39,917 nucleotides of DNA. Origin: a virus. Both the position numbers and the translations under genes were made by a program. The notes beneath the pieces were generated by a model. It had not been told where the DNA came from and did not search any database. It worked only from the letters and a program-made list of their open reading frames with translations. Below are positions 1 through 8,026 of this stretch, piece after piece. The stretch is taken from positions 1 through 39,917 of IMG/VR virus record IMGVR_UViG_3300009149_005307, one strand, 5' to 3'. Numbering within the stretch: position 1 is the stretch's first letter; every line of letters starts with the position of its first letter.

Positions 1-220
1 CCGCATCTAATTCTGCAATCATTCCTAAACGTAAAATCTGCGTATCACGTTCTGTTCCGGGAGGAAGAGCAGCAATCTCACCAGCTTGAACAAATAGTTC
101 TGTTAAAATTTTAGGTTCTTTATTTTCCATAAGAATTTTTTCAGATGCCTCATGTTCTTTAATTTTAATTTTATTTGGTCGTAAATTTGTCTGTTTTAAT
201 ATATCTAGATAATCAGTCAT
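1..220 (-). CDS. Unknown protein, N-terminal part only (cut by window edge)
   Basis: The ATG is read from 220 on the minus strand and stays open to the window edge, giving the first 73 residues. The visible part is mixed charged helix, with an LPPGTERD segment near residue 53 followed by a helix ending GMIAELDA. A helix of this kind with an E-L-D-A run is faintly like ferritin-like phage proteins, but the metal-binding pairs that would prove it lie outside the window. It is the last visible gene of the minus-strand block and follows the HNH gene directly. Function not assigned. Confidence 0.6.
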   Translation of the reverse strand, partial: MTDYLDILKQTNLRPNKIKIKEHEASEKILMENKEPKILTELFVQAGEIAALPPGTERDTQILRLGMIAELDA

Positions 221-221
221 T

Positions 222-725
222 TTAATATACTCCTAGTTCTTTAAGATATTTATCCATACCTAAATTTTTCATTTTGATTCTAAAAAATTCAGAAATAGTT
301 GGGTTATATGGTCTTTTACTCATAAACATTTTTGCTTCATTTGGAGTTCGATTTCCTTTTGTATTGTTACATGATCTACATGATGTTATACAGTTCTCAA
401 AAGTTGTTTTTCCTCCTCTTGAAGAAGGCATAATATGATCAATAGTTAAATCTCTTTCTGAACCGCAATATGCACATTCAAAATCATCTCTAATCATAAC
501 ATTCCTTTTTGTATAAGGAACTTTGTTTTTGTATATCATTCTTATAACTTTTATTAATCTTAATACAAGAGGAACTTTTAGTTCTGAACCATTGGCACAG
601 TGAATTACATATTCGGCATATTTTAAAATTTCTGCTTTTCCTTTTATCCATAAACACATACCTCTCTTCCAACTCACTGTATTTAAAAATGTGTAATCTC
701 CATTTAATACCACACACCTTTCCAT
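222..725 (-). CDS. HNH endonuclease
   Basis: A 167 aa protein with a complete HNH nuclease module in its C-terminal half. It has a CxxC pair at C84/C87, the DH pair at D96-H97, N111, and a second CxxC at C116/C119 followed by N120 and an NRTPNEA segment. This matches the common zinc-stabilised ββα-metal HNH group that cuts DNA. The first 75 residues form a β-rich domain often seen before HNH in phage and bacterial members. The ribosome site AAAGGAG lies 7 nt before the ATG. It may be a homing enzyme or a phage DNA-processing nuclease; sequence alone does not decide. Confidence 0.9.
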   Translation of the reverse strand: MERCVVLNGDYTFLNTVSWKRGMCLWIKGKAEILKYAEYVIHCANGSELKVPLVLRLIKVIRMIYKNKVPYTKRNVMIRDDFECAYCGSERDLTIDHIMPSSRGGKTTFENCITSCRSCNNTKGNRTPNEAKMFMSKRPYNPTISEFFRIKMKNLGMDKYLKELGVY

Positions 726-737
726 GATTCTTCTCCT

Positions 738-1250
738 TTACTTAGTTATTTTTTTTATTCTAGATGATGTAAATGCTCGCATCTTTATAGCATCACCCAA
801 ACCAGCCATTCCTGCATCAAGTTTATATTGTAATATAGGTTCAAATCCCTTTTTCATTTTACATTTTATCATAAAATATCCAGACGCCAATCTAGAATCT
901 TGAAATAAACTTAAACTATCACCAATATATTTACTTGGCTTTTTAAATTTAATTTTAATTGGATTACCAAAAGTTAATGTTGCTGGTATTTTATCTTCTA
1001 ATATATCAATGTTACCATCATATCTCAAATCCTCAAATACATCTTCAAGTGTATCTTCATCTGGAGATCTTATATAATCTATTATTGCTCCTACATATAA
1101 ATCATCTTTTACATGATTAAAAAATTGAATTACCATAACAATTCCCTTTTTTATATCTTTGATAGCTACAATTAAATATTCACCTTTTAATTTGTTTTTG
1201 AAGATTCCTTTCATCGCTTTCCATTTTATAATTGTTGCATAATCTTCCAT
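738..1250 (-). CDS. Unknown protein, 170 aa
   Basis: Family not recognised. The protein is β-rich with lysine-rich patches and ends in a basic tail (residues 155-170), which could suit nucleic-acid contact, though that is a guess. A G-rich ribosome site (GGGGGG) lies 9 nt before the ATG. It sits between the LigD-type phosphoesterase gene and the HNH gene and is almost certainly co-transcribed with them. No signal peptide or membrane segment is visible. Confidence 0.75.
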   Translation of the reverse strand: MEDYATIIKWKAMKGIFKNKLKGEYLIVAIKDIKKGIVMVIQFFNHVKDDLYVGAIIDYIRSPDEDTLEDVFEDLRYDGNIDILEDKIPATLTFGNPIKIKFKKPSKYIGDSLSLFQDSRLASGYFMIKCKMKKGFEPILQYKLDAGMAGLGDAIKMRAFTSSRIKKITK

Positions 1251-1266
1251 TAATTAAATCCCCCCG

Positions 1267-1803
1267 CTATATCTTATTTAAATAACTACTTATTTTGTGT
1301 GACCAAATTAAAGTTGTTCCAAAATCTTCAGGTTGCCCTTCCTCTACATCACATGCCTCACCACCAGATGGAATTCTTGAAGCCATACCAGATCTCTCTT
1401 CTAATTTTAACTTACTTTTAAACAATATATAAGTTTGTTTTTTAAAGTCTTTATCAATGACACCTGTACTGACCATATGATATAAACCTTTAACTTTCTT
1501 TCCTTTGAAGTTTATTACTATATGGCCAGAACTATATTTGACTATTGTACAATCACCTTTATCAAACAATGAAAGTTTTCCTGCACCATACCCATCATCA
1601 ATTGTTCCCAACATCATTGCTTCTTTCTCTGTATGGTCATGTGTTCTAACAGCAAGTACTTTTTGTCCTGGTTCTGTTGGCACACCTTTTCTTACAGCAA
1701 ACGATGCCCACACTTTTGAGTTGGGCATGATGAATCTTAAATCGTAATGAAGTCCAGCTCTTTTGGCTTCATGTTTCATTACAACAAATTTAGATTTATC
1801 CAT
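1267..1803 (-). CDS. LigD-type 3'-phosphoesterase domain protein
   Basis: This 178 aa protein corresponds to the stand-alone phosphoesterase (PE) module of bacterial DNA ligase D, which trims 3'-phosphates and 3'-ribonucleotides at DNA ends. Visible motifs are H11, the LHYDLR block (H19, Y20, D21, R23), W32-A-S before a VRKG turn, an H55-x-H57 pair, a DGYGAG loop at 70-75, and a YILFK strand near the C-terminus that corresponds to the WLLIK strand of LigD. It is a complete PE domain with no ligase or polymerase attached. The ATG overlaps the stop of the upstream gene, with AAGGGA as ribosome site. A LigD-polymerase-like primase is encoded separately at 37040-37738, so two LigD activities are present in this phage. 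A role in end cleaning during repair or recombination is inferred. Confidence 0.88.
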   Translation of the reverse strand: MDKSKFVVMKHEAKRAGLHYDLRFIMPNSKVWASFAVRKGVPTEPGQKVLAVRTHDHTEKEAMMLGTIDDGYGAGKLSLFDKGDCTIVKYSSGHIVINFKGKKVKGLYHMVSTGVIDKDFKKQTYILFKSKLKLEERSGMASRIPSGGEACDVEEGQPEDFGTTLIWSHKISSYLNKI

Positions 1804-2159
1804 TATAAAGTCCCTTGTTCTTCATTGTGTTTTTTTGAAAGTTTTTTAACATATTTTTTAAGCTTTTCTTCCCATCCCTTTGGCATATTTTTCAAAATGT
1901 AATCAATACCCGAAAAATCTCCATGATCGGAATTACGCATTTTACTTCTACCTCTGTAATCTCCACCTGTATTTTTTATAAGATTTAGAAGAACTGGTTG
2001 AATGGAATGTCTGTTTATATTAATTTCTGACTCGTCGGATTCTCCATCTTTAGATATTAAATGACTCAAAAGATCTCTATCAAAATATTCTTTCCATTTA
2101 TCCCTTTCATCCCATTCTTTTTCATTTAACTTTTTTAGATAATTATCAATTATTTTCAT
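1803..2159 (-). CDS. Unknown protein, 118 aa
   Basis: A hydrophilic, Lys/Glu-rich, mostly helical protein with no family recognised. The ATG at 2159 overlaps the last base of the preceding gene, with AAAGG just upstream, so translation is probably coupled. Its stop overlaps the phosphoesterase start in the same way. This tight order suggests shared expression with the DNA-end enzyme, but no function follows from that alone. Confidence 0.75.
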   Translation of the reverse strand: MKIIDNYLKKLNEKEWDERDKWKEYFDRDLLSHLISKDGESDESEININRHSIQPVLLNLIKNTGGDYRGRSKMRNSDHGDFSGIDYILKNMPKGWEEKLKKYVKKLSKKHNEEQGTL

Positions 2160-2461
2160 TATCCTTTAACCTCAGGAACCATACCTGGACTATCTGTGGG
2201 TTCATAAGTTTGTGTAATTGCATCAATAAATCTATCAATACGATATTGATAAAAAGGATTCATAGCTGTTTGTTCTTTAAGTTTTCGTAAACAGTTAATT
2301 TTATTCTTATTTCCTTCAATCATCATACACTCACGAATCCAATTTGGTTTATCATCACCTTCAACTGGAATATTTGAACCTTGTATTTCTTTTGATATTT
2401 GATATGAAGGATCATATAAATAATTAATATAACATTCAACTAAATTAATTTTAATAGACAT
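2159..2461 (-). CDS. Unknown protein, 100 aa
   Basis: A small acidic to neutral protein with several aromatic residues (INYLYDPSYQ near residue 12; NPFYQYRIDRF near 68). Family not recognised. A good ribosome site, AGAGGAT, lies before the ATG. The gene directly follows the GIY-YIG endonuclease gene, with 2 nt between them, so it may be the gene next to which that homing element inserted. Confidence 0.75.
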   Translation of the reverse strand: MSIKINLVECYINYLYDPSYQISKEIQGSNIPVEGDDKPNWIRECMMIEGNKNKINCLRKLKEQTAMNPFYQYRIDRFIDAITQTYEPTDSPGMVPEVKG

Positions 2462-2463
2462 TT

Positions 2464-3249
2464 TTATATCCTCTTAACTTTATAACCAAATTTATAAACA
2501 TTTCTATTCACATAACTTCTAAACTTTTCATAGTCAATATTATTTTCTCTACACCAAACACTTAAAACTTTAATAGTCCAAGTGTTTTTATTAATATCTT
2601 GTATTTCATATAAGTGATTGCTTTTTCTTTCTAATTGATCTTTTTTTATTTTGCTTAAATGCCATCCATTTTTATTTCCGTATTTACCTTTTCTTATTTT
2701 ATCTTTATGTTCTTCTGATAATTTACACCCTGTTCGGTTTGGTAAATTATTATTCAGTTTTGCATACTTATAGCTGCTTTCACTTATTTTTTGTAATGAT
2801 AAATGATCTTTTTTTGTAAGACCTTTGTTCCAAGGAATATTCCCCATCATTCTTTCTTTTATCTTCTTTCCATATTTCTTTTTGTATTCTTTGCTTTGAT
2901 TTTTCCACCATTCTTTCTTTTTATTAGATATATTTTTTTTAGTTTCTTTTGTAGGTTTCCATCCTAAATTTCCTTCACCACCCAATGTTAAGTTATATCC
3001 ATTTGGAAATAAAGTATCATATTGCTTTATAAAATGAAACTCCATTTCATCCATTTCTTCTTTAGATTGACATACCTCTAAAACTGTCCACTCAAAAAAT
3101 TTTATATATTTTAACAAAGCATTATGAAATGGAAGATTATCTCTTGCGCCTTCGTTTAAGTGTGATTTAATTCGTAATTCTAATTCATACGATGTTTGTC
3201 CTATATAACTTCTTTTATTTATTATATTTGTTGCTTTATAAATAATCAT
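2464..3249 (-). CDS. GIY-YIG homing endonuclease with NUMOD-type DNA-binding motifs
   Basis: A 261 aa protein. The N-terminal 95 residues form a GIY-YIG nuclease: IIY at 2-4, YIG at 15-17, R26 in the first helix, the metal-binding E70 and N86 in a GYNLT turn. Two NUMOD3-like repeats follow, one around residues 136-150 (IPWNKGLTKK) and one around 173-195 (LSEEHKDKIRKGK). The lysine-rich C-terminal 60 residues probably add sequence-specific DNA contacts. This layout is typical of free-standing phage homing endonucleases of the Seg type. The start overlaps the previous stop as ATGA and no separate ribosome site is seen, so translation is likely coupled. The neighbours on both sides look intact. 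Confidence 0.93.
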   Translation of the reverse strand: MIIYKATNIINKRSYIGQTSYELELRIKSHLNEGARDNLPFHNALLKYIKFFEWTVLEVCQSKEEMDEMEFHFIKQYDTLFPNGYNLTLGGEGNLGWKPTKETKKNISNKKKEWWKNQSKEYKKKYGKKIKERMMGNIPWNKGLTKKDHLSLQKISESSYKYAKLNNNLPNRTGCKLSEEHKDKIRKGKYGNKNGWHLSKIKKDQLERKSNHLYEIQDINKNTWTIKVLSVWCRENNIDYEKFRSYVNRNVYKFGYKVKRI

Positions 3250-3698
3250 TTTGTAAATTTCTTTCTCATCTTTTTAACTGTTTCTCCAGCCTTCTGTTGA
3301 GTTTTACCTTTCCCTCTCCAATATGTAGATGCTTCATCACCACCATAGACTTCATCTTTTATTCCAGCACAAAATCCTTCTGGGTTCTCCACTTTTCCTT
3401 TCATCTTTTCAACACATTTATCAAAAAATCCCTTAGATTTTGGACCACCTTTCATTTCATCTGATAATGTATTAGCAAATTTTTTAACACTATCTTGGGA
3501 CCATCCCTTGGGATATTTAGTAAACCCTGCTTCAACGACACTACCCATAACTGACATGTTTTCTCCACAACATACGAGTGGACCTTTACCAGCTTTAGAT
3601 ACTGTAACCACACGACCACAAACTTTACATCTTAGTCGGTCGCTTTTTTTAATTACTGCTTCTCGTTGAATTTTATTCAGGTACTTTTCAACTCCCAT
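3246..3698 (-). CDS. Protein with desulforedoxin-like Cys4 metal site
   Basis: The start at 3698 is chosen because AAGGAGG lies about 8 nt upstream; a longer open frame to 3734 lacks such a site. The 150 aa product has a Cys4 knuckle near its N-terminus: C24-x2-C27, a short β-turn rich in Lys and Gly, and the adjacent pair C43-C44 followed by GENM. This spacing and the CCGENM ending match desulforedoxin and the N-terminal domain of desulfoferrodoxin, which bind one iron (zinc is possible). The rest is helical and contains a CVEKMKGKVENPEGFCAG segment resembling a motif common in phage-encoded proteins, then a very basic tail. Redox, structural or DNA-binding roles cannot be told apart. Confidence 0.8.
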   Translation of the reverse strand: MGVEKYLNKIQREAVIKKSDRLRCKVCGRVVTVSKAGKGPLVCCGENMSVMGSVVEAGFTKYPKGWSQDSVKKFANTLSDEMKGGPKSKGFFDKCVEKMKGKVENPEGFCAGIKDEVYGGDEASTYWRGKGKTQQKAGETVKKMRKKFTK

Positions 3699-3711
3699 TG
3701 GACTATCCTCC

Positions 3712-4248
3712 TTATTGAGGGTTTTTATAATCATGTAATGCCATCCTTGCTAATCCATATGCATCAGCTAAATCATGAACATCAAACTCCACTCCCCATT
3801 TTTTATAGGTTTTTAATAATATTAAATCTTTTTTTGCTCGACCATCATCAGTTATAAATTTCTTTAATGTTCCTGGAGCTATTATATTATAATCTATATT
3901 TTTTTTACGAAAAAAAATACGAAGGTAATAATGCAATGCTCCCATTTGTAATATGAAAGCTCCATCACTTGAATATGATGGACCTTCCATATAAACAGAT
4001 TGTAAACCTAAAATTTTTGGAATAAAATCAAACTCTTTTTCAAGAGATATTATCCTATCCTCTGCTTCATCTTTTGTATCTGAAATTAATAATTTTTGCT
4101 CAACAATTTTGCCTTCTTGATCAATCACAATTAATCCAAATGAGTTATACGATGGATCAAGCCCAACAAACATTGGGTCTTTTGATTTTTGTCTTTCTGG
4201 TTTTGCTTCAGGTTTTTTATCTTCAGTTATAACACCTTTTTTCTTCAT
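3712..4248 (-). CDS. ruvC: RuvC-like Holliday junction resolvase
   Basis: RNase H-fold resolvase, 178 aa as in typical RuvC. The acidic residues sit in their usual places: D31 in FVGLDPSYNSFG, E88 in VYMEGPSY, and D159 plus D162 in the C-terminal HDLADAYGLA helix. The TLKKFITDDGRAKKD stretch corresponds to the basic loop before the last catalytic helix. The first 25 residues are a charged extension. The ATG at 4248 has AGGAA about 8 nt upstream; a TTG two codons earlier is less likely. It resolves branched recombination or replication DNA, probably before packaging, and belongs with the exonuclease and replication genes upstream. Confidence 0.9.
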   Translation of the reverse strand: MKKKGVITEDKKPEAKPERQKSKDPMFVGLDPSYNSFGLIVIDQEGKIVEQKLLISDTKDEAEDRIISLEKEFDFIPKILGLQSVYMEGPSYSSDGAFILQMGALHYYLRIFFRKKNIDYNIIAPGTLKKFITDDGRAKKDLILLKTYKKWGVEFDVHDLADAYGLARMALHDYKNPQ

Positions 4249-4262
4249 ATACAATTTCCTTT

Positions 4263-4985
4263 TTAACCGTGGTCAATTCTGACGTTGGGAATATACAATC
4301 TTTCAAGAGTCTCAATAACCTCTCGCTTCAGCTCTTTGCCCTCATCATAAATATCACTCTCAAGTGGAATTTCTCCAAATGGAGTTCGTAAAGTTCCTCC
4401 GCCATAACGCTTTCTAATACGACCAATAACCATCATAATATCACCAAGAGCTAATTTTTTATAATATGTATATAAGTCATTTGGTATTCCACTTAGATCT
4501 TCAGGTTGTTGTCTTTCATATTCAACTGTTATAACTCCCAAATCTGAACTGTTAAGTGGTGATATTCTCACAATATTTGGATGTTTAAATTCAAATGTAT
4601 AGTCGAATGATGAAAACATTTTTACTGTCATTGCATTACTTACGGACAACGCCCACCCTTCCAATTCTCCCATTGACATTGGTCCCATTGGTGGATGTCC
4701 ATGTAAATATAAATTTCCCGATGAAAAATATATTTCAATTACATTTAATATTTCTAAACCTTGCGGTTCAAAAATATAAAATTCATTTGGATTTCCAGGA
4801 ACTGTACTACCCCCAACTCCTGTATTGACTGTTGTTTTCCATACTTGAGGAACATAATATCCAAATTCTTTCAATGTGTGTTTTATAAAATAATCAACTA
4901 TTTTTTCATCAGTTAACTCAAGATGCATAAATGGCCACCCTAAATTATCTTTTACATACTCTAGTACCTCAGATTGTGATAGCAT
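4263..4985 (-). CDS. Probable virion neck or connector-type structural protein
   Basis: A 240 aa protein with a helical N-terminus (YVKDNLGWPF, then EKIVDYFIKHTLKEFG), a β-rich middle with a Pro/Gly/Met-rich loop (GHPPMGPMSMGEL, around residue 95), and a helical C-terminus from about 180. This helix-β-helix layout with a YVPQVWKTTV segment resembles phage neck or head-completion proteins of the T4-like type, but no diagnostic motif is visible and the call is an inference. It lies between the exonuclease and RuvC genes, away from the main presumed structural block, which is unusual but known in large phages. Confidence 0.55.
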   Translation of the reverse strand: MLSQSEVLEYVKDNLGWPFMHLELTDEKIVDYFIKHTLKEFGYYVPQVWKTTVNTGVGGSTVPGNPNEFYIFEPQGLEILNVIEIYFSSGNLYLHGHPPMGPMSMGELEGWALSVSNAMTVKMFSSFDYTFEFKHPNIVRISPLNSSDLGVITVEYERQQPEDLSGIPNDLYTYYKKLALGDIMMVIGRIRKRYGGGTLRTPFGEIPLESDIYDEGKELKREVIETLERLYIPNVRIDHG

Positions 4986-4996
4986 TTAATTTACTC

Positions 4997-6124
4997 CTAT
5001 ATATAAAGAAAATCAACTGAAGATTCTTCAAGAAAAACTCCTGTTTTATTCAAAGCAATTTTTATAGATTCAAGAGGATATACTGTATTGTCATTAATTG
5101 TTTTTTCTATTGATTTTCTTTTCTCAATCATTTCAGTTGAGGTTGGATTATCCAATGCTCTAGATATGAGTTCAAATGATACTAGTTTCAGATTATTGCT
5201 TATGGTTTTATTTTTAATTTCTTCGTCAACGACCTTCCTCAGTATTTTGTTCACAATGCTGGGGGGGACTGGATCAATTAATGGAAGATTGTTTTCTATT
5301 TTTTTATAAATTTCTCCCATATTTCCAGTTAATGCAATCAACTGTTCAAATATTTTTAAGAATCCAGCTGGTCCAACTCCTTTAACACCCTCAACATCAT
5401 CGCCAGGATCTCCAATTACCGCCATAGCCAATGGCAAATATATATCTTCAATAGTATTTTCTCGTTTCAACATATGAGTCATAACAGTTCCTGGTTTAAT
5501 TATTTTCTTATGCTTTGCTGACTTAGAAAACACATATGAATCTTTTGCAGCACATTGCCATAAATCATGATCGTTGCTATAAATAATAGATCCAGTTGTC
5601 TCATCTCGTGGTATCTTTTTTCTACTCAAACAATAATATGGAATAAAATCTGCTTCTAAATGTGATAATCTAATAACTTTTACCGACGGGAGTTTATTAC
5701 ATGCTTTCTCGATCAACGTAAAATTCGCTTGTAGGACTTGAAAGAATAATTCACGATCTTCTCTTTCAAGTCCATACAAGTCATCTATTCGTCTTGAGAT
5801 TTTATATTTTTTACTTATATTTTTATGATAAAACGATTGACCGCTTTCAAAGAAAATTATAAAGTTTATATCAATCCCTCGTTTCATTCCATAGATTTTA
5901 TGAAAACCCAGGAATGAAATAAGGGATGCAAATACAGATGTGTCTTGAAATCTAGTTTGTTTTGAGTTTTCAATTATATTTACAATTGCATGTTGCATAT
6001 AAGTAGTTTGGAGTGTGTTTTTCAAATCAATGTATATATTTAATTTTTTATAGTTGCCGTAGGATATTATTTCATCTAATATAGAATATGTGGGATAATA
6101 ACTTAAAAGTGACGATGGATGCAT
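4997..6124 (-). CDS. 5'-3' exonuclease / flap endonuclease (RNase H-like)
   Basis: A 375 aa FEN-family nuclease. Motifs in order: an N-terminal IYIDLKN strand with D33, ESGQSFYHKN near 93, the acidic LEADF with E157/D159, the YSNDHDLWQ strand with D185/D187, and a helix-three-turn-helix region GDPGDDVEGVKGVGP at 238-252 with D239, D242 and D243. These match the metal ligands and DNA-binding H3TH of T4 RNase H and bacterial Pol I 5' nucleases. The likely role is removal of RNA primers and flaps during lagging-strand synthesis, together with the clamp and clamp loader encoded just upstream. No polymerase domain is attached. Confidence 0.9.
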   Translation of the reverse strand: MHPSSLLSYYPTYSILDEIISYGNYKKLNIYIDLKNTLQTTYMQHAIVNIIENSKQTRFQDTSVFASLISFLGFHKIYGMKRGIDINFIIFFESGQSFYHKNISKKYKISRRIDDLYGLEREDRELFFQVLQANFTLIEKACNKLPSVKVIRLSHLEADFIPYYCLSRKKIPRDETTGSIIYSNDHDLWQCAAKDSYVFSKSAKHKKIIKPGTVMTHMLKRENTIEDIYLPLAMAVIGDPGDDVEGVKGVGPAGFLKIFEQLIALTGNMGEIYKKIENNLPLIDPVPPSIVNKILRKVVDEEIKNKTISNNLKLVSFELISRALDNPTSTEMIEKRKSIEKTINDNTVYPLESIKIALNKTGVFLEESSVDFLYI

Positions 6125-6127
6125 AGA

Positions 6128-6490
6128 TTACTCCTTTATAAACTTGAGATCGGCATCATCTTGAATAAACCAATCTTTCCAATTTTCTCTTTCTTGATTA
6201 TTTATTGTAAATGTAGCATTGTTATAAAATACATGTTTTGGTCTAACTCCTCTTAAAGTCCCAATTTTATTTATTCTACATGCATTATATGAACTTAAAA
6301 AATATACATTTATAACTTCAAGCCATTCTCTACATTCATCACGCAAATGCATCTCATCTGAAGTAAAGAATAAATATCCTATATAATTGTGTTCTCCAAA
6401 ATCTTTAAATCCATCAACTGGCACTTTTACTTCCATATCTTGAATTATCTTATCTTTTAACTGCCTTGATATAGATTTTTTAATCATCAT
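6128..6490 (-). CDS. Unknown protein coupled to the sliding clamp gene
   Basis: The reading frame is open from 6550, but the ATG at 6490 (or 6487) is preferred because it overlaps the clamp stop codon and gives 120 aa without a long overlap. The protein has several aromatic residues (NYIGYLFFTSDE, then VYFLSSYNACR) and an acidic C-terminus. Family not recognised. The overlap with the clamp gene and the nearby exonuclease suggest a role in replication, but nothing in the sequence proves it. Confidence 0.6.
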   Translation of the reverse strand: MMIKKSISRQLKDKIIQDMEVKVPVDGFKDFGEHNYIGYLFFTSDEMHLRDECREWLEVINVYFLSSYNACRINKIGTLRGVRPKHVFYNNATFTINNQERENWKDWFIQDDADLKFIKE

Positions 6491-7253
6491 CTTCAATAAT
6501 AGCTGAACGTGAATAGATGTTAATTTCAATTGCACCAAGAGTTGTTTCAATTTTATTTAATGAAACATTTTGGTTTGCATCTTTGTACATTTTGAAATCA
6601 ACATTTTCATCATGTTCAATACCAAATGGTATTGTTGATAAATTGGAAATATAATTTCCGCCAAAGTCAATATTAGTTGGAATACCAATTTTAAATTTTG
6701 CAAACTGATCTTTTGACTGAGTTGCTGCAATTATTGATGCTTCATTTCCAGTAAATTTTACTTGTATTGCTGCTGTATTGAAGTTATCAGTAATGATTCT
6801 AATTCTTTCTGTGATAATACTTGTTAATGTATCATTGAGAATTATATCCTCTTCTTGCAAACTAAAAATATTTTCTAGTTCATCTTCACTCATAAATTTA
6901 TTATCCATAAATTCAATTGATGGAAACAAGAATTTAATTGAAGATTGATCATCTGAAATTATAAAATAACTTTCACTTTCAGTTTCGCCCTCAACAACTT
7001 CAATAACCACATTCTGACCAGCAAATGTTTTTAGCAAGTCAAGCTTCTTTTTTAAATTTGTAATTGGAATATTTACCCTTGCATTTTCAAGAAGCGATGA
7101 TAAATCCATTTCAAACACAGAAGTTAAATCATTGCTTCTTTGACGAATAATTCCATTTCTAATATCTACATCATTACAAATTTCTTTCAGGTTTGTTATA
7201 CATCTTAAAAAATCGTTAAAATTTTCCGCATCAATTGTGATTTGTGTTGACAT
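6480..7253 (-). CDS. DNA polymerase sliding clamp (PCNA/gp45-like)
   Basis: The 257 aa length fits a PCNA or gp45-type clamp subunit. The N-terminal domain reads as a repeating helix-strand pattern: FNDFLRCITNL helix, NDVDIRNGIIRQRS strand pair, EMDLSSLLEN, then a basic linker. A similar pattern recurs in the second half (LTSIITERI, then VKFTGNEASIIAAT). There is no short signature motif in this family, so the call rests on length, fold pattern and its place between exonuclease, primase and clamp-loader genes. It would ring DNA and tether the polymerase. Confidence 0.75.
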   Translation of the reverse strand: MSTQITIDAENFNDFLRCITNLKEICNDVDIRNGIIRQRSNDLTSVFEMDLSSLLENARVNIPITNLKKKLDLLKTFAGQNVVIEVVEGETESESYFIISDDQSSIKFLFPSIEFMDNKFMSEDELENIFSLQEEDIILNDTLTSIITERIRIITDNFNTAAIQVKFTGNEASIIAATQSKDQFAKFKIGIPTNIDFGGNYISNLSTIPFGIEHDENVDFKMYKDANQNVSLNKIETTLGAIEINIYSRSAIIEDDD

Positions 7254-7298
7254 TCAAAGTTCTCCTTTTAGATTGGTTCGATTTTAGTTTATTTATTT

Positions 7299-7466
7299 TC
7301 ACACTTTAAATTTTCCAGCATAGTATAATCTTTTACATGCCTGATATATCTGTCTGGGTCCCATACTTTCTGTCTTTTCTCCATATTCTTTTCTTATTAG
7401 AATTAGAACTTCAGGGGTTTTTTCAATAATTGTTTTTCGTATTTTTCTTGCAGCTCTTTTATTCAT
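7299..7466 (-). CDS. Small basic protein, 55 aa
   Basis: A short gene between the clamp and a 123 aa gene. AAGGGAG lies 6 nt before the ATG, strong support for so short a frame. The product starts NKRAARKIRK and is about a quarter Lys/Arg, largely helical, with a C-terminal RLYYAGKF. It could bind nucleic acid or a partner in the replication complex, but no family is recognised. Confidence 0.65.
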   Translation of the reverse strand: MNKRAARKIRKTIIEKTPEVLILIRKEYGEKTESMGPRQIYQACKRLYYAGKFKV

Positions 7467-7467
7467 T

Positions 7468-7839
7468 TTATACTCCCTTTATTGCTGTCACATATATGAA
7501 TTTATCTTCTTTTACTTCTTCTGATTTTAAATGATCTAGTGTAATAAAACAGCTTTCAACATTTTCAACTACTTCCATTACTCTTTCAGCTACATTTTTT
7601 GCACCTGTATCTTGTGAGTTAATAGGAATAAAAAACACCATCAATACAGCATCTTTATCATTATATTCACAATTAAACATACAAAGATTATTTCCCATTA
7701 GTTTATACAATTTTTCTTTTGATGCTGCTTGACAAAAAAGTCCATAATGGTCGATCTTTTTTATAGAGCCATCATACTTAATTCCCGATTCAAGTGTGGT
7801 TTCAAAAATTTCTTTCAATCTTTCCTGAATATAACTCAT
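7468..7839 (-). CDS. Unknown protein, 123 aa
   Basis: A mixed α/β protein beginning with an amphipathic helix (QERLKEIFETTLESG). It has a hydrophobic strand (AVLMVFFIPI, around 65) and an acidic stretch near the C-terminus. Family not recognised. It lies one base upstream of the 55 aa gene in transcription order and just downstream of the primase remnant, so it is part of the replication operon. Confidence 0.7.
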   Translation of the reverse strand: MSYIQERLKEIFETTLESGIKYDGSIKKIDHYGLFCQAASKEKLYKLMGNNLCMFNCEYNDKDAVLMVFFIPINSQDTGAKNVAERVMEVVENVESCFITLDHLKSEEVKEDKFIYVTAIKGV

Positions 7840-7855
7840 TGTTTTAATTCCTCTC

Positions 7856-8026
7856 TTAGACTACATACTTTATTGGAGTAACTGATGCACCTCCGAAGTC
7901 TTTTCCTGTTTTATTATAATATACATACATTGTATCAATTATATGCCTGTTGTACTTTTTCATCTTTTTATAGTCATCTAATGGTATTCCATTATCTGAT
8001 AATATTATTATTTCTGGTTTGAATAT
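7856..8026 (-). pseudogene. C-terminal part of the primase, beyond an in-frame TAA
   Basis: This stretch continues the primase reading frame without a shift after the TAA at 8027-8029 and ends at TAA 7856-7858. It begins IFKPEIIILSDNGIPLDDY, which supplies the second acidic strand of a TOPRIM fold that the upstream part lacks, and it has no ATG with a ribosome site of its own. With this part the protein would be 327 residues counting the stop position, close to T4 gp61. Without read-through or repair of the stop, the product would probably be inactive. Confidence 0.75.
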
